A stretch of 64,000 nucleotides of DNA from Nannochloropsis oceanica. Taxonomy: Eukaryota > Sar > Eustigmatophyceae > Eustigmatales > Monodopsidaceae. The notes beneath the pieces were generated by a model. That model was given only the letters and a program-made list of their open reading frames with translations, was not told where the DNA came from and did not search any database. A program made the translations under genes and the position numbers. Shown piece after piece: positions 41,375 to 56,085 of the stretch; within the stretch, counting starts at the first letter, position 1, and each line of letters starts with the position of its first letter. The DNA is taken from assembly GCA_004519485.1 (NCBI GenBank), contig CP038134.1:372001-436000 (forward strand), in the 5' to 3' direction.

Positions 41375-42145
41375 TCCTCCGTCTTTTTTAGCCTTCTAGC
41401 GCGCGAGCGACGATGACGCTATTGTAACCCCACACGGACAAGCAGCCGCTGAACCAAGTCTGTTGCTCCCGTGGCCGTAACTGACCACAATGTCCGGTCC
41501 TCCTGTTCAAGCGTATGTCTGTGTCCGGGTTTAAATCAAGTACTTATGCACTTAAATTGGGAGGGCCCGCCATCTCAACGGCCGATGTTTTGAATTCAAA
41601 AAAGCGGGTTGACCTCCCCGATTATTCTTGCACATTTAACCACACACGCCCCTTAGAAGGGACGGCTGGAAAAGAAACACATTCTAGCAAGCGGCCTATA
41701 GAGTGCAGCGGTTCCTGAATGTTGGTGCCTGCGAAGTCGTTCCCCCCACAGACGGGAGTCGCATCAAACCGTCAGCTATGCCTCCTCAATGGCAATCACG
41801 AATTATTTATATATTTGGCTTTCGTTGATTCGATCTCAACATGGTTTGGTCGATACAGATAAACCAACAAATGGTCACTGGCGAAAGCCACTGAGTGCAT
41901 CCACATGACATGCACGACCACCCAAAAACAAATCACAAAGTTGCCATTGAGGAGGCATAACAGATGGTTTGGTGCGACTTCCGTCAAAAGCAATAACACT
42001 AGTCATCAGCTGGTCCCTGAATCAGCATTCTTCTTTATTGATTGAAAAGACATATACACATGCTGTTTGTAAATGGATTTCCCGCTGTCTGTCCAAACGT
42101 CCCCTTGGGGGCCGACCGTCTCATCTCCCTCCTTCCTTCCTACTT
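41375..42145. other. Intergenic region with a hairpin-like inverted repeat
   Basis: Holds the copine promoter and the centrin 3' region. The only structure recognised is the 235-bp inverted-repeat unit at 41751-41985. Confidence 0.5.
41751..41985. mobile_element. 235-bp inverted-repeat (MITE-like) unit
   Basis: Arms of 45 bases at 41751-41795 and 41941-41985 are reverse complements with about five mismatches. They contain AGTCGCATCAAACC and TATGCCTCCTCAATGGCAA. The 145-base interior is not self-complementary and has no ORF. No clear target duplication is seen. It resembles a miniature inverted-repeat element, but a regulatory hairpin cannot be excluded. Confidence 0.6.
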
Positions 42146-42877
42146 TTAAAACAAGCTTGACTTCTTCATGATCCGCATAAATTCCTCCTCGTTGATGAGC
42201 CCGTCGCCGTCCCGGTCCGCCTCATCTGGTAAGAGAAAAGGGAAAGGAAAAACAGGAGGGGAAGAAAAAGGTAAGAAAATGTATGAAGTAAAATGAAGAT
42301 AGAAATGTCATTCCTCTCCTCTCTCATTCATCACAAAGCCATGCTTAATTTCATTCGTCGAAAAGGAAAATTCATGTATGTTCCTCGAACCCTACCTAGC
42401 GCTTTTACAAAAAATCCGTTCATACCCCAACTTTCTCCCATCCTTCCCTTCAAACGTACCAATCATCTCCTGCAACTCCTCGTCCGTCATTGACTCGCCC
42501 AATTCCCGGGCCACTCGCTTCAAATCCTGAAAACTTATCACGCCCTTCTCGCCCGCATCAAATAATCGAAAGGCCTTGGCCATCTCCTCTCGACCGTCCT
42601 TCTCTCCCAGTTTGACTGCCATAATTTCCACAAAATGTTTGTATGAGATGCTGCCACTTTCGTCTCCGTCCACTGCCGATGCCACCAACCGGGCGACCTC
42701 CTCCTTTCTGGGCTCAAAACCTAAGGCGCGCATGGCTATGCGCAATTCCTTGCTGTCAATATGCCCCGTGCCCTCTGTGTCAAATAAGTCAAAAGCCTCC
42801 TTAATTTCTTGTCGCTGCTCTTCACTCAGGGCTTGAATGGCTTTGCCTTTGCTGGAGGTAGCTTTGCTCGACGCCAT
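42146..42877 (-). CDS. Centrin
   Basis: Two exons, 42877-42460 and 42225-42146, give 165 residues, the normal centrin length. The junction [15 protein letters not shown] restores the fourth EF-hand. The four hands are [60 protein letters not shown] and [20 protein letters not shown]. Loops 2 and 4 have good calcium ligands. Loop 3 ([12 protein letters not shown]) is weak. The basic Ser/Lys-rich N-terminus ([18 protein letters not shown]) and the C-terminal MKKSSLF, which fits the KKTSLY-type tail, mark centrin and not calmodulin. Centrins act at basal bodies, centrosomes or spindle pole bodies, and in nuclear pore and DNA-repair complexes. The frame is open upstream to 42997 without an ATG. 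It is divergent from GAPDH. Confidence 0.95.
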
Positions 42878-43469
42878 TTCAAGATGTCGAGAAGCTTCTT
42901 GTGTGAAAGTAAGACTGGGCTGGTATAGAGCGTGACTGTTGCTGTTGCTTGTTCTGCGGTATGCCTGCGAAGGGGTGGGGAGGGTGATGATGAGCATGAC
43001 GGGATGACGCAGAGGTCATGAGTTTTTTTTTCTGCCTTTGACTCCTGCATGCGGTGGTTTATGTATTGCATGCTATTCCTACCTTGCCACGAGTGCAGTC
43101 TGGAAGGGGATATGGGAAAAAAAGAGGGTGCGAAGGACGAAACATTTGTCAAGTGGTGTGTTCTCGTTGAGAAACGCAGACTCTTTCGGAAAAGAAGAGA
43201 AGAAAAGAGCGATCGTGCATGCACGAGCAGTCTAGGCTCCTGGAAGTGAAAGTGGCATTTGGCTATTGTGTAAATGCATACGTGTTTGTTGTCTCTACCT
43301 GAGGAGACTTGCCTTTATCTCATTCGTGCTTGTCCAGGCTGTATGTCTTCGGGCACATTTGCTTGCGTCGTTGGCGCACCCCACCGTTGCTCTACGCAAA
43401 AACATACCCACTGGACGATACTTAAACATACCCACTGGACGACACAGTCAATCACTACTGCCCTGAGCC
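42878..43469. promoter_or_regulatory. Divergent region between centrin and GAPDH with a direct repeat
   Basis: 592 bases separate the two start codons. An 18-base direct repeat, AACATACCCACTGGACGA, lies at 43401-43418 and 43425-43442. The second copy ends 27 bases before the GAPDH ATG, so it may be a promoter or 5' UTR element. No TATA box is clear. Confidence 0.55.
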
Positions 43470-45964
<2,495 letters not shown>

Positions 45965-46697
45965 AGTGTCTCACCGTTCTCTTTCCGGAAGAGGGAGGGA
46001 GGGCAAGACAAGGAGGAATGACAAGGAAAGCGGCGGGGGCGGGCGAGTTGGGGGGGAGACTACAGCACCGAGAAAGGATTTGGGTGTAGTTTTGGGCGGA
46101 TTTTTTGCCCCATTTTTGGCTTAATGTCGGAGAGAAGTTAGCGAGGAGAGGAAGATGAGGTGGAAGAGAGAAGAACGGAAGGATGGAAGGAGGGAAGTAG
46201 ATAGTGAGAGAGGGAGGGAGGAGGGGAGGGCTAAGCTCTCGGTTCAATCCTGATTGAAGATGAAAAATATGTATGACATGCTTTCATTCATTAATTCGTT
46301 CAACTTGAAAAGCTGGCTTGCCTAGATGCAACACGTTGGGATCTGTTTCTGGCTTCCTTTCTTTTTTCATTTGGTTGTTGCCATCGATGGACCGGGCTGT
46401 TACACTCACCAACGCACATAATCACCATCACCCCTTGTCGGCATCCTCTTTCTCTCCCTACCTTTTGCATGCGGTCAGTCTGTGCTGTACTTGATTTCGA
46501 TCTCGATTCCTTTACCTTCTGTCTCCATTTTACTATATCATTATACTTCTATCTGTCCTCGCTTCTTGAAACGTAAGCACGCATCTCTCCTACAGATACA
46601 CGAAGTATACTTCTTTCCACTTTTAGATGCACTGGTGCATTTGTCGTTATATGTTCTTCTTCAGCTTATTCCGCTTTTTTTTGACTTCCTCGTTCCC
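45965..46697. other. Convergent intergenic region
   Basis: Lies between the 3' ends of GAPDH and the Claspin-like gene. It has a purine-rich GGGA run near 46140-46230 and no recognised gene. Confidence 0.5.
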
Positions 46698-49600
46698 TTA
46701 CTTTTTAAACTGCCGTTGCATCAACCCCTTCCACAAAGCCTTCGTCTTCTTATCCCTTCCCGAGACCGGCTTGCCTCCCCCCACTCCTCCACCACCACCA
46801 CCACCACTACTCAAACTACTCCCACTCCGGGACAGCCCATTTCTGCTATTCCCTCCCTCCCACCATCCCGCACTCGAAGAAAGGAATCCCGTCTGGCTGT
46901 TCCCACTCGGCTCCCCAAACCCTCCACTACTTTGACTCTCCTCGCCGCCTGCCAACGACTGCGAATGTGATTGTGATGTAAACACAAACTTCTGCGAGGT
47001 TACCTGGCTTACATGCAGACGCCCGCCGATACTGCAACTGCTACTATTGCCCCCCCCTCCTCCCCCGGCTCCTCCTCCTCCTCCGCCGCCGCCGCCGCCA
47101 CCACTGCCTCCTAAACAAAGCGACCCTTGCCGACGTAGCGCCGATATAAAGGAGCCTTTCCGCATGCCCGGTGCTGCCATACCTGCAGTCTGCATTTCAC
47201 GAATCTGGGAAAAGAGGCTGGGGCCAGTCGTCGTCGCAATCGTTCTGCTATTGCTGTGGCTGCTGCTGCTACAGCTGGTACTGGTGGTTGTGATGGTAGT
47301 GGTGGTGGTGGTTGTAGAGGATCTGGCTGTGGAAGCCGAAGCACTGCCAGTCTTGGCCTTCCTGGAGTCGGTACTGCCGTTAATTGGCGCATCAAGTGAA
47401 AACGATGAAGCAGTCCTCCCTCCATCACTCCCTCCCCTCATCGCCCTATTCATCTTCTTCGTCGCCGCCACGGCCGCCCCTGCTGACGCCGCAGTGACAC
47501 CACCACTACCGACTCCGCCAAAAGTGGGAGGGGGGAAGGCAAAGACCGCGTTGCTCATGCCACGGTCCGGATCTCCCAATCGAAGCAGCTCTCCACCCAT
47601 AATATCAGCGGTAAACTCCTTCTCCCTCATCTCCTTCTTCCTCTTTAAGCTATTGCTCGCTGCGATTCGTATGGAATGCGTCCGTTGCAGCAAGCCCATA
47701 ATGTGCCGACCGTCTGCATCCGCCTCCTGAAGCAATCTCCTCATCTTCATCGTCGCAGCCGCTGATTCTGCCGTCGTGTCACTGCCAGCCTTCCTTCCCC
47801 CCGCTCCTCCCTCCCTCCCGCCCTCCGGCCCCGTACTCTCACCGTCCTGCGATTCCTGCAGCAGCTGCTGCTCCTCCATCTCTTCCAAGACCCTTCTCAT
47901 CTTGGCCTTCCTCACCCATGCCTTTGCCCGCAGCCTCTCCTGCCGTTCCTCCTCCAACTCCGCTGCATCCACCGCCGCTGCTCCCTCTTTTCCTCCCTCC
48001 CTCCCACCCTCCTCGTCTTCCTCCTCGTCCTCATCATCCGATGACATGAAAAATTGGGCCGACGACTCTGCCGCACGCATACCCATCACTCTCTCCCTCT
48101 GCGCCCTAATCAACTGCTCCTCCAAGTCCTCTTCGTCCTCCTCCCTCTCCTCCTCCCCCTCCTTCCGCTTTCTCTTCCCTCCTCCCTCCCCTCCCTCCCC
48201 TCCGTCCTCGTCCTCATCACTGCTCAACTCCTCATCCGAATTGAGCAACCCCAGCCTCTTTGCCTCCCTCCTACTCTTCCTATCCGCCCCCACCAGCTGA
48301 TCCAGCCTCAGCCTCCCCCGTGCCCCATAGTTTAACCCACCCCTCCGGCCGTCAAACCCCTCTTTCACCCGCCGCATCACTTCCGCCAGCTGCTCCTTGT
48401 CAGCGTCTACCTCCTTTTGGGCCGCAAAATCTCGGAACGCCTCCTCGTCCCCCTCCCCATCGGAGACCTCATCCACGATGTTCTCAAAATCATCCTCCCT
48501 AGCTTCCACGTCCTCGTTATCCTCCTTCTTCCTCGCCGCAGCAGCCGCTGCCCCTCCTTCTTCCCCTCCTCCTACTCCGAAACCGAAGTCTTCGAGCCCC
48601 TTCAAGATCTCCTCCTCCTCCTCCTCCTCGGCCTCCATCTCGACCAAGCCCTTCTTCCTCAGCCTCTTTTGGCGCTTCGCGTTCTTCCGATCCGCTTCAA
48701 TCATCGCCCTATAAGCCGCCGCTCGGTCCTTGGGCTCTGCCTCTTCCTCCTCCTCTTCTCCTTCCCCCTCTTCCTCGAACACAGCCTCTACCTCTTCCTC
48801 CTCCCCATCCTCCTTCCCTGATCCTTCATATGCTGTACCCATTACAGCAGCAGGATCAGGAGCCGCTGCAGCCTTGGTAGGTGTCTTCCTGAAAAATGCC
48901 GCAATGCCACTTTTCTTCGCTGAAGAAAGAGAAGACGATGCTGTAGCAGCCATATCAGCTGTAGCGGCAGCGGCAGAAGCAGCAGCAGCAGCAGCGTCGG
49001 CGGTCTTGCGAAAGAACGCCGTGAGGCCTTTTTGCGTGGCACCTGTTTTGATGGATCCGTCGCCATCAACATGCAGCTTGGACCGAGACGCAGGAGGAAG
49101 AGATTGAGTAGGAGGTGGAGGAGGAGCAGCAGCCGTAGACACAGCACTGATATCATCTCCATGCTTCTTCTCGACCGTACACAACGAAGTTAGGTCGTTT
49201 TCGTTTCCTTCCTTGCTTTTCCCCGCAAGAGGGGAAGGCAGCCCGCTATCGTCGTTCGCCACGTCCATCCCTCCAGAAACAACAACGGCAGCAGTAGCAG
49301 CTGAAGGAGAAGCATGAGGAGCAGGAGCAGCTGTTCTCTGGCTCTTGCTGGGCGACGATCCTGAAACGACAGGAGCAATTGGCGAGTCTCCATCCCCTCT
49401 TCCTCCTTCTTGCTCCTCTTGTTGCTCCTCCTCCTCCTGCTGCTGCTGCCCATGTTGCTCCGCCTCCTCCTCCTCCGCCTCCTCCTCCTCTTGCCTCCTC
49501 TTCATGAAGAGTATTTTGGCCGCCGCGCGTTCCTCCTCATCACCTTCCATCCCAAGCAACCCTTCCTCCTCCTCCTCCTCCTCCTCCTCCTCCTCGCTCT

Positions 49601-50991
49601 CATTATCCTCGACATCGCCCGCCGATCCCGACGAGGACGAGGATGAGCTGTCTGAATTACTTCCGTCATCCCCCTCTTCGTCCCCAGAGATATACTTGCC
49701 GTCGTCAGGGTCTTCCTCTCCATAAGCCTGCCCCTCATTTCCACCCTCCTCCCCTCCATTCGCCGCCGCCGCCGCTGCTGCTGCTGCTGCTGCTGCTGCT
49801 GCCTCGCGTTCCTTCAAACGCTGCGCCATGGCTTTTCTTTTTAATTCCATAATTTTTAAATCACGCTGGTGATCTTTGTAGTTTTTATACCCCAGTTCTC
49901 TAGCCAACCACTGCGCAGACTGTTGCCGCGCCGCTTCCTGTAGCTGCTGACGAAGCAGGGCCTCCTTGTCGTGAGCGGAGGGAAGGCGTCTTTTGCTCAG
50001 GGAGGAAGTGAAGGCAGGGAAGGAGGAAGAGGAGGAGGAGGCGTACACCGAGATGCCCGGCCCACGCACGGCACGCACCCAACCACCGGGGGCCTTCGAG
50101 ATGCTGCTCTTGCTTGCAGGCTTGACGTCGGCCGTCAAGAGGGCAGGCACCAGCTCGAGCTCTACCTCTCCGTCATCACCGTCCTCGTCGTCATTCTCCA
50201 CTTCATCTTCCTCCGAAGCCGGATTGGGCCCTTGCGAGGAGGAAACATCAGCGGCGGCTTGCTGCTGCTCTCGCTCTCGCAGTCTCTCCGCCAAGGTCGG
50301 CTCCGGCGGAGGCTCCACAAATCCCTCCTCTCCCTCCTCCTCCCCTTCCTCCCCGCCACCCGCATTCCCACTCGCAGCAGCAGCAGCAGCAGCGGCGCGC
50401 TTCACCGCCTTGGCTGCCTCTCGCTCCAGCCTCTTCTCTTGCACCAGACGTTTGAGCTGTTCGGTCGCTGTTGTCAACATGCCCTCAACAGCCGGCCGAT
50501 TCCTTGCCCTGATTCTCCCTACCAAGGCCACTTGCAGCTTCGCGGCCTTCTGTGCCATCGCCTTCTGCCTCGCACCCATGAGCTCGCGTTGCTCCTTCTG
50601 GACCGCTGCGTGCTCTTCCATCTTTTTGAGCTCTTTCAGCTCCTCAGCACGAACGGCCAGCTTGGCTTTAACGATCGGGTCCATCTCCGCCCATACCCCT
50701 CCCTCATTCCCTCCCTCCTCCCCCTTCGCAGACCTACTCTTCTTCCTTCCTTTACCGTCATGTTCCTCCCCCTCCTCTCCGTCCTCTCCTGCACTCGATG
50801 CTTCGTATTCGGACGAATCGTCGCCTGACCACTGCCGCCGCCCCTTCTCCTTGTTCTCCTTTCCCTCCCCTCCTTCAGACTCCGACGATTCCAGTACCGC
50901 GAGTTCCAAGTCAGAAGAAGCGGCTGCTGCTGCCGCGGCTACTGCTGTCAGTGAATCATTCCACTTCCTCTTCTTGCCCGTTTCGGACTCA

Positions 50992-51029
<38 letters not shown>

Positions 51030-52973
51030 AGAGACAAGCTTGACGGTGCCCATCCCTTCTGCTGCTGCAGGTGCTGACGCAGAGTCGCTGTCGCTGTTGC
51101 TGTCTGCTTCTTCTGCTCCTGAGGGCTTGGAGGGAGGCAATGAATGGACATTTCCCATGGCTTTCTCCTGCTTCTCCGTTCCAGTAGAAGCAGTAGCTGG
51201 CTTCTTGCTCTTTTCATCCTTCTTGCCTGCATTCCTCTCTTCCTCCTCCTCTCTTCCATCTTCCTGCTTCTTCTTCTTCTTGTCGCTGCTTGTCTTTTTT
51301 GCTTTCTTTTTCAATAACTGCCGCCGGCACTCAGTCTTGGCTCGCCCTATCTCCTCGGAGACACTGCTGCTGCTACTACTGCCGCCGCCGCTGCTGCTGC
51401 TGCTGCTGCTGACACTGTCTCTGTCAATTATCTTCTCACAAACGGTCGAGCTCTTGGCCCTCGCGGGAGAAAAGAAAGAAGATGGTGAAGGCGATGGAGA
51501 GAAGGACGGCGAATCCTTACTCTTGCTGCCTCTGTTATTGCTGTTGTCGCTCCTTGAAGGCTTAAAGGTAGAAATAGAGGCTCTAGTGTCTGACTCAGAC
51601 ATGGCTATCTTGTTGCTTTCTTCCCTCTCTTCCTCCTCCTTATCTGCCCCAACCACACCAAGAAATCCCTTCTGTTTCTCCTCTTCCTTTCCCTTCTCTT
51701 GCTCCTCCTCTTGCTCTTCCTCCTCCTGCTGCTGTTGCTGTGCCATATGAAGTTTCTCCACATCCATCGTGTCTTCCCCTTCGCTCATGGCCAGGTGGTA
51801 ACCCTCCTCCTCCCCTCTCTCTTCTCCATCCTCACCACCAGCAGCACCGGCGATCGTATCCTTCACCGGCATCCCCATTCCGCTGATAGCATTCGCCACG
51901 CGCTCGTCCTCCTCCCGTTCCTCCTCATCGTCCGACCCCAAACCTTCCATCAGCCGCTGGGCCTGCAAAGCCTTCTCCTTCCGCAGCCGCCGCTCTTCCT
52001 CCTCTTCCGCTGCTGTTGCCTCAGCAGCAGCAGAAACGTCATCGACTAGGGTAGTAGCACCGTAAGCCACTTGCTTCATTGCCTTAACCTCCTCATCCTC
52101 CTCTTCCTCGTCCTTCTCCTCGTCTCCTTCAAGCCCTTCGACACCAGTCGCATGCGACGACCCTTCCAAATCCATGGCCGTTGCGGCCGTCATACGGAGG
52201 CCCTCCTTTACTTCCCTTCCGTCATCGTCCTCCATGACGTTGTGATTATCACGCAATAATTCTGGCATCCACTCCGCATCTGAGTCGGGAGCCGCGGTCG
52301 TCGGGAACGTTGAGGCCAACCCATTCTCATCCTCATCCCCTTCCTTGTCCATCTCTTGCTTTCCCTCTTCATCTTCCTCTACTGTCTTCTTCCCAGCGCC
52401 ATGGTCCGGCGAGCCGTCCCATACACCAGCCGTGCTGCTACTACTTCGCCCGTGGAATGCACCCACCGCTGCTGCCGCCGCTGCTGCTGCTGCTGCTTCC
52501 GCTGAAGCCGGGGAGGAAGAAGTGGAGGCAAGAGCCTTCTGTAACGAGAAGAAATCATGGTTGGCCCGCCTTTTGACCCCGGTGAAGACGCTGTCGTCCA
52601 GATCATCATCTGAATCGTGAGGTAAATGGAATGCCAAGACGGAGCCACTATTGTATTGATAGGGGGTGCAGTGATATGTGTGAGAAAGGGAAGGGGTTGG
52701 CGAGACATGAGCAGACAATGCAGGGGAAGGACAAACGAAATAAGTACTGTTATTGATCTTCTTTCTCCTAAATAGTAAAGTGGAAATGATGATAGGTGGG
52801 CAGATATCCTTGACGTCGGAACTCTGGTCACACAAACAGACACGAAGGCCTCCAACACAAGTCCTTTCTCTACTTCGTCCTCACCTCGCTGCCGCCGTCT
52901 CGTTCGTGTCTGGCTGCTGGGACTGCGCGGCCTGGAGCCGGCCGTATTCCTTACGGCTCCTGTAAGTTTTCAT
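46698..52973 (-). CDS. Claspin/Mrc1-like replication-checkpoint mediator, 2012 residues
   Basis: Two exons, 52973-52885 and 52649-adjacent (52647)-46698. The first supplies the only in-frame start, MKTYRSRKEYGRLQAAQ, and joins as AAA|SGSVLAFHLPHDSDDDL. The chain is mostly acidic, Ser-rich and disordered, with poly-Ala and poly-Ser runs. A conserved block at about 1440-1510 has FENIVDEVSDGEGDEEAFRD, EVMRRVKEGFDGRRGGLNYG and LVGADRKSRREAKRLGLLNS, which fits the MRC1-like domain. Two PCNA-binding (PIP) type motifs precede it. One is QKGLTAFF (about 1235, the exact Q..L..FF form). The other is KSGIAAFF, about 45 residues on. Claspin/Mrc1 travels with the replication fork and passes ATR/Mec1 signals to the checkpoint kinase. 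Claspin is normally 1000-1400 residues, so the excess is low-complexity sequence. Family assignment rests on the one domain and the acidic layout. Confidence 0.65.
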
Positions 52974-54671
52974 CCTCTCCTACACCTGTGTAGGTGGTGT
53001 GCACGGTTGTGCGCGTGGCGTGAAATGGTGAGCAACGACGTGTGGGCGGTGAAGTTCAAGGCCTGAAGGCGGGGAGCTGGAGAAGGTAGGAAAGGGAAAA
53101 AAGAAAACGTGTTCATCCCTTGTTCTGCCAGCCTGGCACCACCACATCCGCGGTCCTGTGATGAGATGTGGTGCTGTGTCCGTGGTGGTGGTGGACAACG
53201 CACTTCGAGAGCCGCGATTCTTTTCGGCGAGGCGTTTCGTGCGGTGCTTTTCCCGCCGATTGTGAAAAACGTGCCGAGCCGTAGATGTGGACCAGATGTG
53301 GCTCTTGATATGCTCTGATTTTTTTTTCAGAAACCTACCTAAACATGGGGACGTGTAAGGATTTAATTTTATTTCCCATCACCACGGCGCGCTCGTCGTG
53401 CTGATTTTGACCTCATGCAGACCGTTCGTCTCCCACTTTCCCACGCAACCAACCTCAATTTGAGTTACCTTGCTTTTGGCCTCACTTCGACTCAAAATAC
53501 CACACAGATATATATTTGAGTAGATTTTAATAATTAAATGAATTGTTAGATGCTCCTCTGCGGCAATATTCCTTTCGCCGATGCAACACAGTGCTGTCAT
53601 GCTAGAGCACGGCCTCCCAAGCCATTGTTTCGCGCCATTGTTTCTTCCGCATGTGTGCCCCTCTGCCACAACTTTTATCCATTTTCATCTCCAAATGTTC
53701 GAGTTCATAAATATTGGGCGCGAGATGGAACTCTACCTCGGCGTGTGGCGAAGCCTAGTCTAATTCGCAAGACCACGCTTTTTCTTTACCCCGTGCAAGC
53801 ATCGCGCATGCCAACAAAAAACTTCTATCATCAAAATTAGATGACACTGCGAGGCGAATGGCTCAGGGGCAAATCCAAGAGTAGCCTTAAGTAAATTTTT
53901 ATTTTTATTCGAGTCTGTAAATCTCCGCTTCATTTACCTTAATCACTTCGCGCAAATGAAGTCATTGAATCAGAATTTAAATTTAATTTACACTCGCCGT
54001 TGAGAAGACTGTACCGTTTAATAATGGCACCAAAGGAAGCAGAAGAAGGTATCACGGGGCGAGAGATGTAGATATACCCGGTGCACGACGCTCAATGTTG
54101 TGGTGCTTTGGGACAATGTCCTGGTCGGTATAGGAGCCTTGGACGCTTCTAGTGCCATTCACCCCCACGTCTTATCCCCTGATAATTGGCGCCGCTTCCC
54201 ATCCCACGCCCTTGTGTCAATACCCGAAGATAAATGGCCTCTTGTCTTCTGCTCTCTCTCCCGCTCTCTCACACACTCTATCCCCTTTGATCATGTGACT
54301 CCATCCCTATCCGTAACTAAGAATGTCCCCATTCACCCTTCTGGCGTCCCTGCCGAGTTCCGATCTGTGATCTGGGCTGTCGACCGCCCTGCTATGCCAG
54401 CGCGAGCACTCTTGCACTAACGCGTTGTGCACCACAAACTCCACAAGTTCCTCAATCACGCAGTGCATGGACAGTTTCCTCATGGTCTCATCCCCTCTCT
54501 ATATACACACGACATAGGGTTTGGGGTCTGGGAGAGGGAGAAAGCGTGTCACGGGGCGAACACCTTCCACTCGTTTGAGTTGGGTACCCGGGCACAGCTT
54601 CGACACGACGACAACAGCAACGACGACAAAAACTGGTAGTCGCTAGCTACTAAATAAAATAAACCAGAACC
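52974..54671. other. Intergenic region
   Basis: Starts with the promoter of the Claspin-like gene. It is AT-rich at 53480-53560 and 53880-54010. Short frames at 53550-53840 and around 54100-54420 show no family motif and no convincing ATG context. Nothing else is recognised. Confidence 0.5.
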
Positions 54672-55067
54672 ATGGGGACTCCTGACCTAAAGGCACTGAC
54701 AATGGACTTCACGATGATTGGGGCCTTCGTGTTGGCAGTGAACGGATGCGCACTCTACACATTGCAGCGAGTCATCAAAAGAATTATTCCTCGGATCTTC
54801 TGGGCATTAGTGATCTTGTGCTTGCCCGTCCTGGGTGCATTGATCTTCTTCTTCATCCGGCCTCGGGACCCGATGAAGTCTCTGGAGGATGACGAATTCG
54901 AAGAGCCAGAGTTCGAAATAGTGTCCCCGAGGATCTGTACTTTGGGAGATAAAACAAGCTCGCCTACCACGCCTTGTATCATTCGTAACCTGTCTATACC
55001 GCCACTTAAAACCCCTGAGGGCGCCTTCTCGTCGAGCGCGAACTTCATGTATGCGCCGTCAAGTTAG
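54672..55067 (+). CDS. Small membrane protein with PLDc_N-like double transmembrane segment
   Basis: A single ATG frame of 131 residues. Two hydrophobic segments are seen: MIGAFVLAVNGCALYTL (about 15-31) and IFWALVILCLPVLGALIFFF (about 42-61), followed by IRPRDP. The second segment, with an aromatic-Leu start, a Pro-Val/Leu-Gly-Ala turn and a charged end, matches the phospholipase-D nuclease N-terminal (PLDc_N) pattern found in many small membrane proteins. The C-terminal half is acidic then Ser/Pro-rich and likely faces the cytosol. No catalytic motif is present. The function is unknown. Context gives no help, because the neighbours are unrelated. Confidence 0.6.
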   Translation: MGTPDLKALTMDFTMIGAFVLAVNGCALYTLQRVIKRIIPRIFWALVILCLPVLGALIFFFIRPRDPMKSLEDDEFEEPEFEIVSPRICTLGDKTSSPTTPCIIRNLSIPPLKTPEGAFSSSANFMYAPSS

Positions 55068-56085
55068 AGAGGGGAGAATGAAAGAGTGGTCGGGAAGGGG
55101 AGGGAGTGGGAGTTAGGATGACACTCTGACAGTGGATGGTCTTTGTGGTGGCATTAAGGACAAGTAAAGGAGCAAGAAATGTTCGTGGGAAGGCGGATAG
55201 GTGGACAGGAAGGATGTTGGAAAGGCGGGTGGGTTGGGGTTTAATGCGGAGGAAGAGCTGATAAGAAAACAAATGTAGCCCAGGTGGACAAAGAATCCTC
55301 CTGCTACTGCTCGTATGGCTGTTGCTCCGAGTGAGCTGAGGAGAAAAGGTGCTAGAAAGAGTAAGGAAAAGGTAGTGGAATAGAGAATGAGAGGAAGAGA
55401 TTAAGAGAGAAAAAGCAGTATGAGATGTAGAGAGGAGGGAGGGAGGAGACAATAACGGCTCTATAAGTTTGACTCACGAATATCTTCATGCACAAATATA
55501 TATACACATGTATATGTATATACAAATGAAGATGTAAATATACATATAGATATGTATGTGTGTTCGTGGCGTCGGGTGTATAGAGAGCACTGGACCGCGG
55601 ACTCTGACTAGTCAATAAGGCTCAGAGAGCAAGAAGACAAAGAGAGAGAGCAGGAGGGGGAGAGAGAGAATAATAAACCAACACGGTTCAGTCATCAAAA
55701 TCGTTTGTTCCGCAGTTAACCTTAAGAACTTTCGTATACAGAATTAAAGAAAAGAAATTACATAATTAGGCCTAGAAGAGCGTTACACCATACACCACAT
55801 GTTTTGGTAGGGAGAGGAGATGATTCGTTCTTCGTTCCCAAGGTATAGAAAAAGGAATATTAAGAAAAAAAAATCATCGAGAGAAAGGGTAATGGACTAA
55901 GATGATGGCGAAATCTCTGTCAAAGAGAACAAAAAACTGATTATGTTGACCTGTTCGTTGACCCGTTCGACCCGTTGGACCCCCGGGCGGGCCATACTCA
56001 AAATGATGCTTCGCTGCGCTTTTCACTGTCTTGACTTCGACCCTCAGAACTTACAGCTGCACGGGTGCCTTTCACCAATACAACA
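55068..56085. other. Intergenic region
   Basis: Contains a run of ATATAC/TATGTA-rich sequence at 55495-55560 and a GAGA-rich run at 55630-55670. No gene is recognised. Confidence 0.5.

Noticed and set aside
49993-51750. 585-codon open frame on the plus strand
   Set aside because: It is the mirror of the Ser/Glu/Ala-rich Claspin-like gene. Its Ser-, Leu- and Ala-runs come from codon repeats and carry no domain.
46698-52835. Treating 52835 as the start of the Claspin-like protein
   Set aside because: That codon is not ATG, and the first 60 residues look untranslated. A spliced first exon with ATG at 52973 joins in phase and reads well.
54100-54420. 106-codon plus-strand frame
   Set aside because: Starts with GTG in frame, has no family motif, and the composition fits non-coding DNA.
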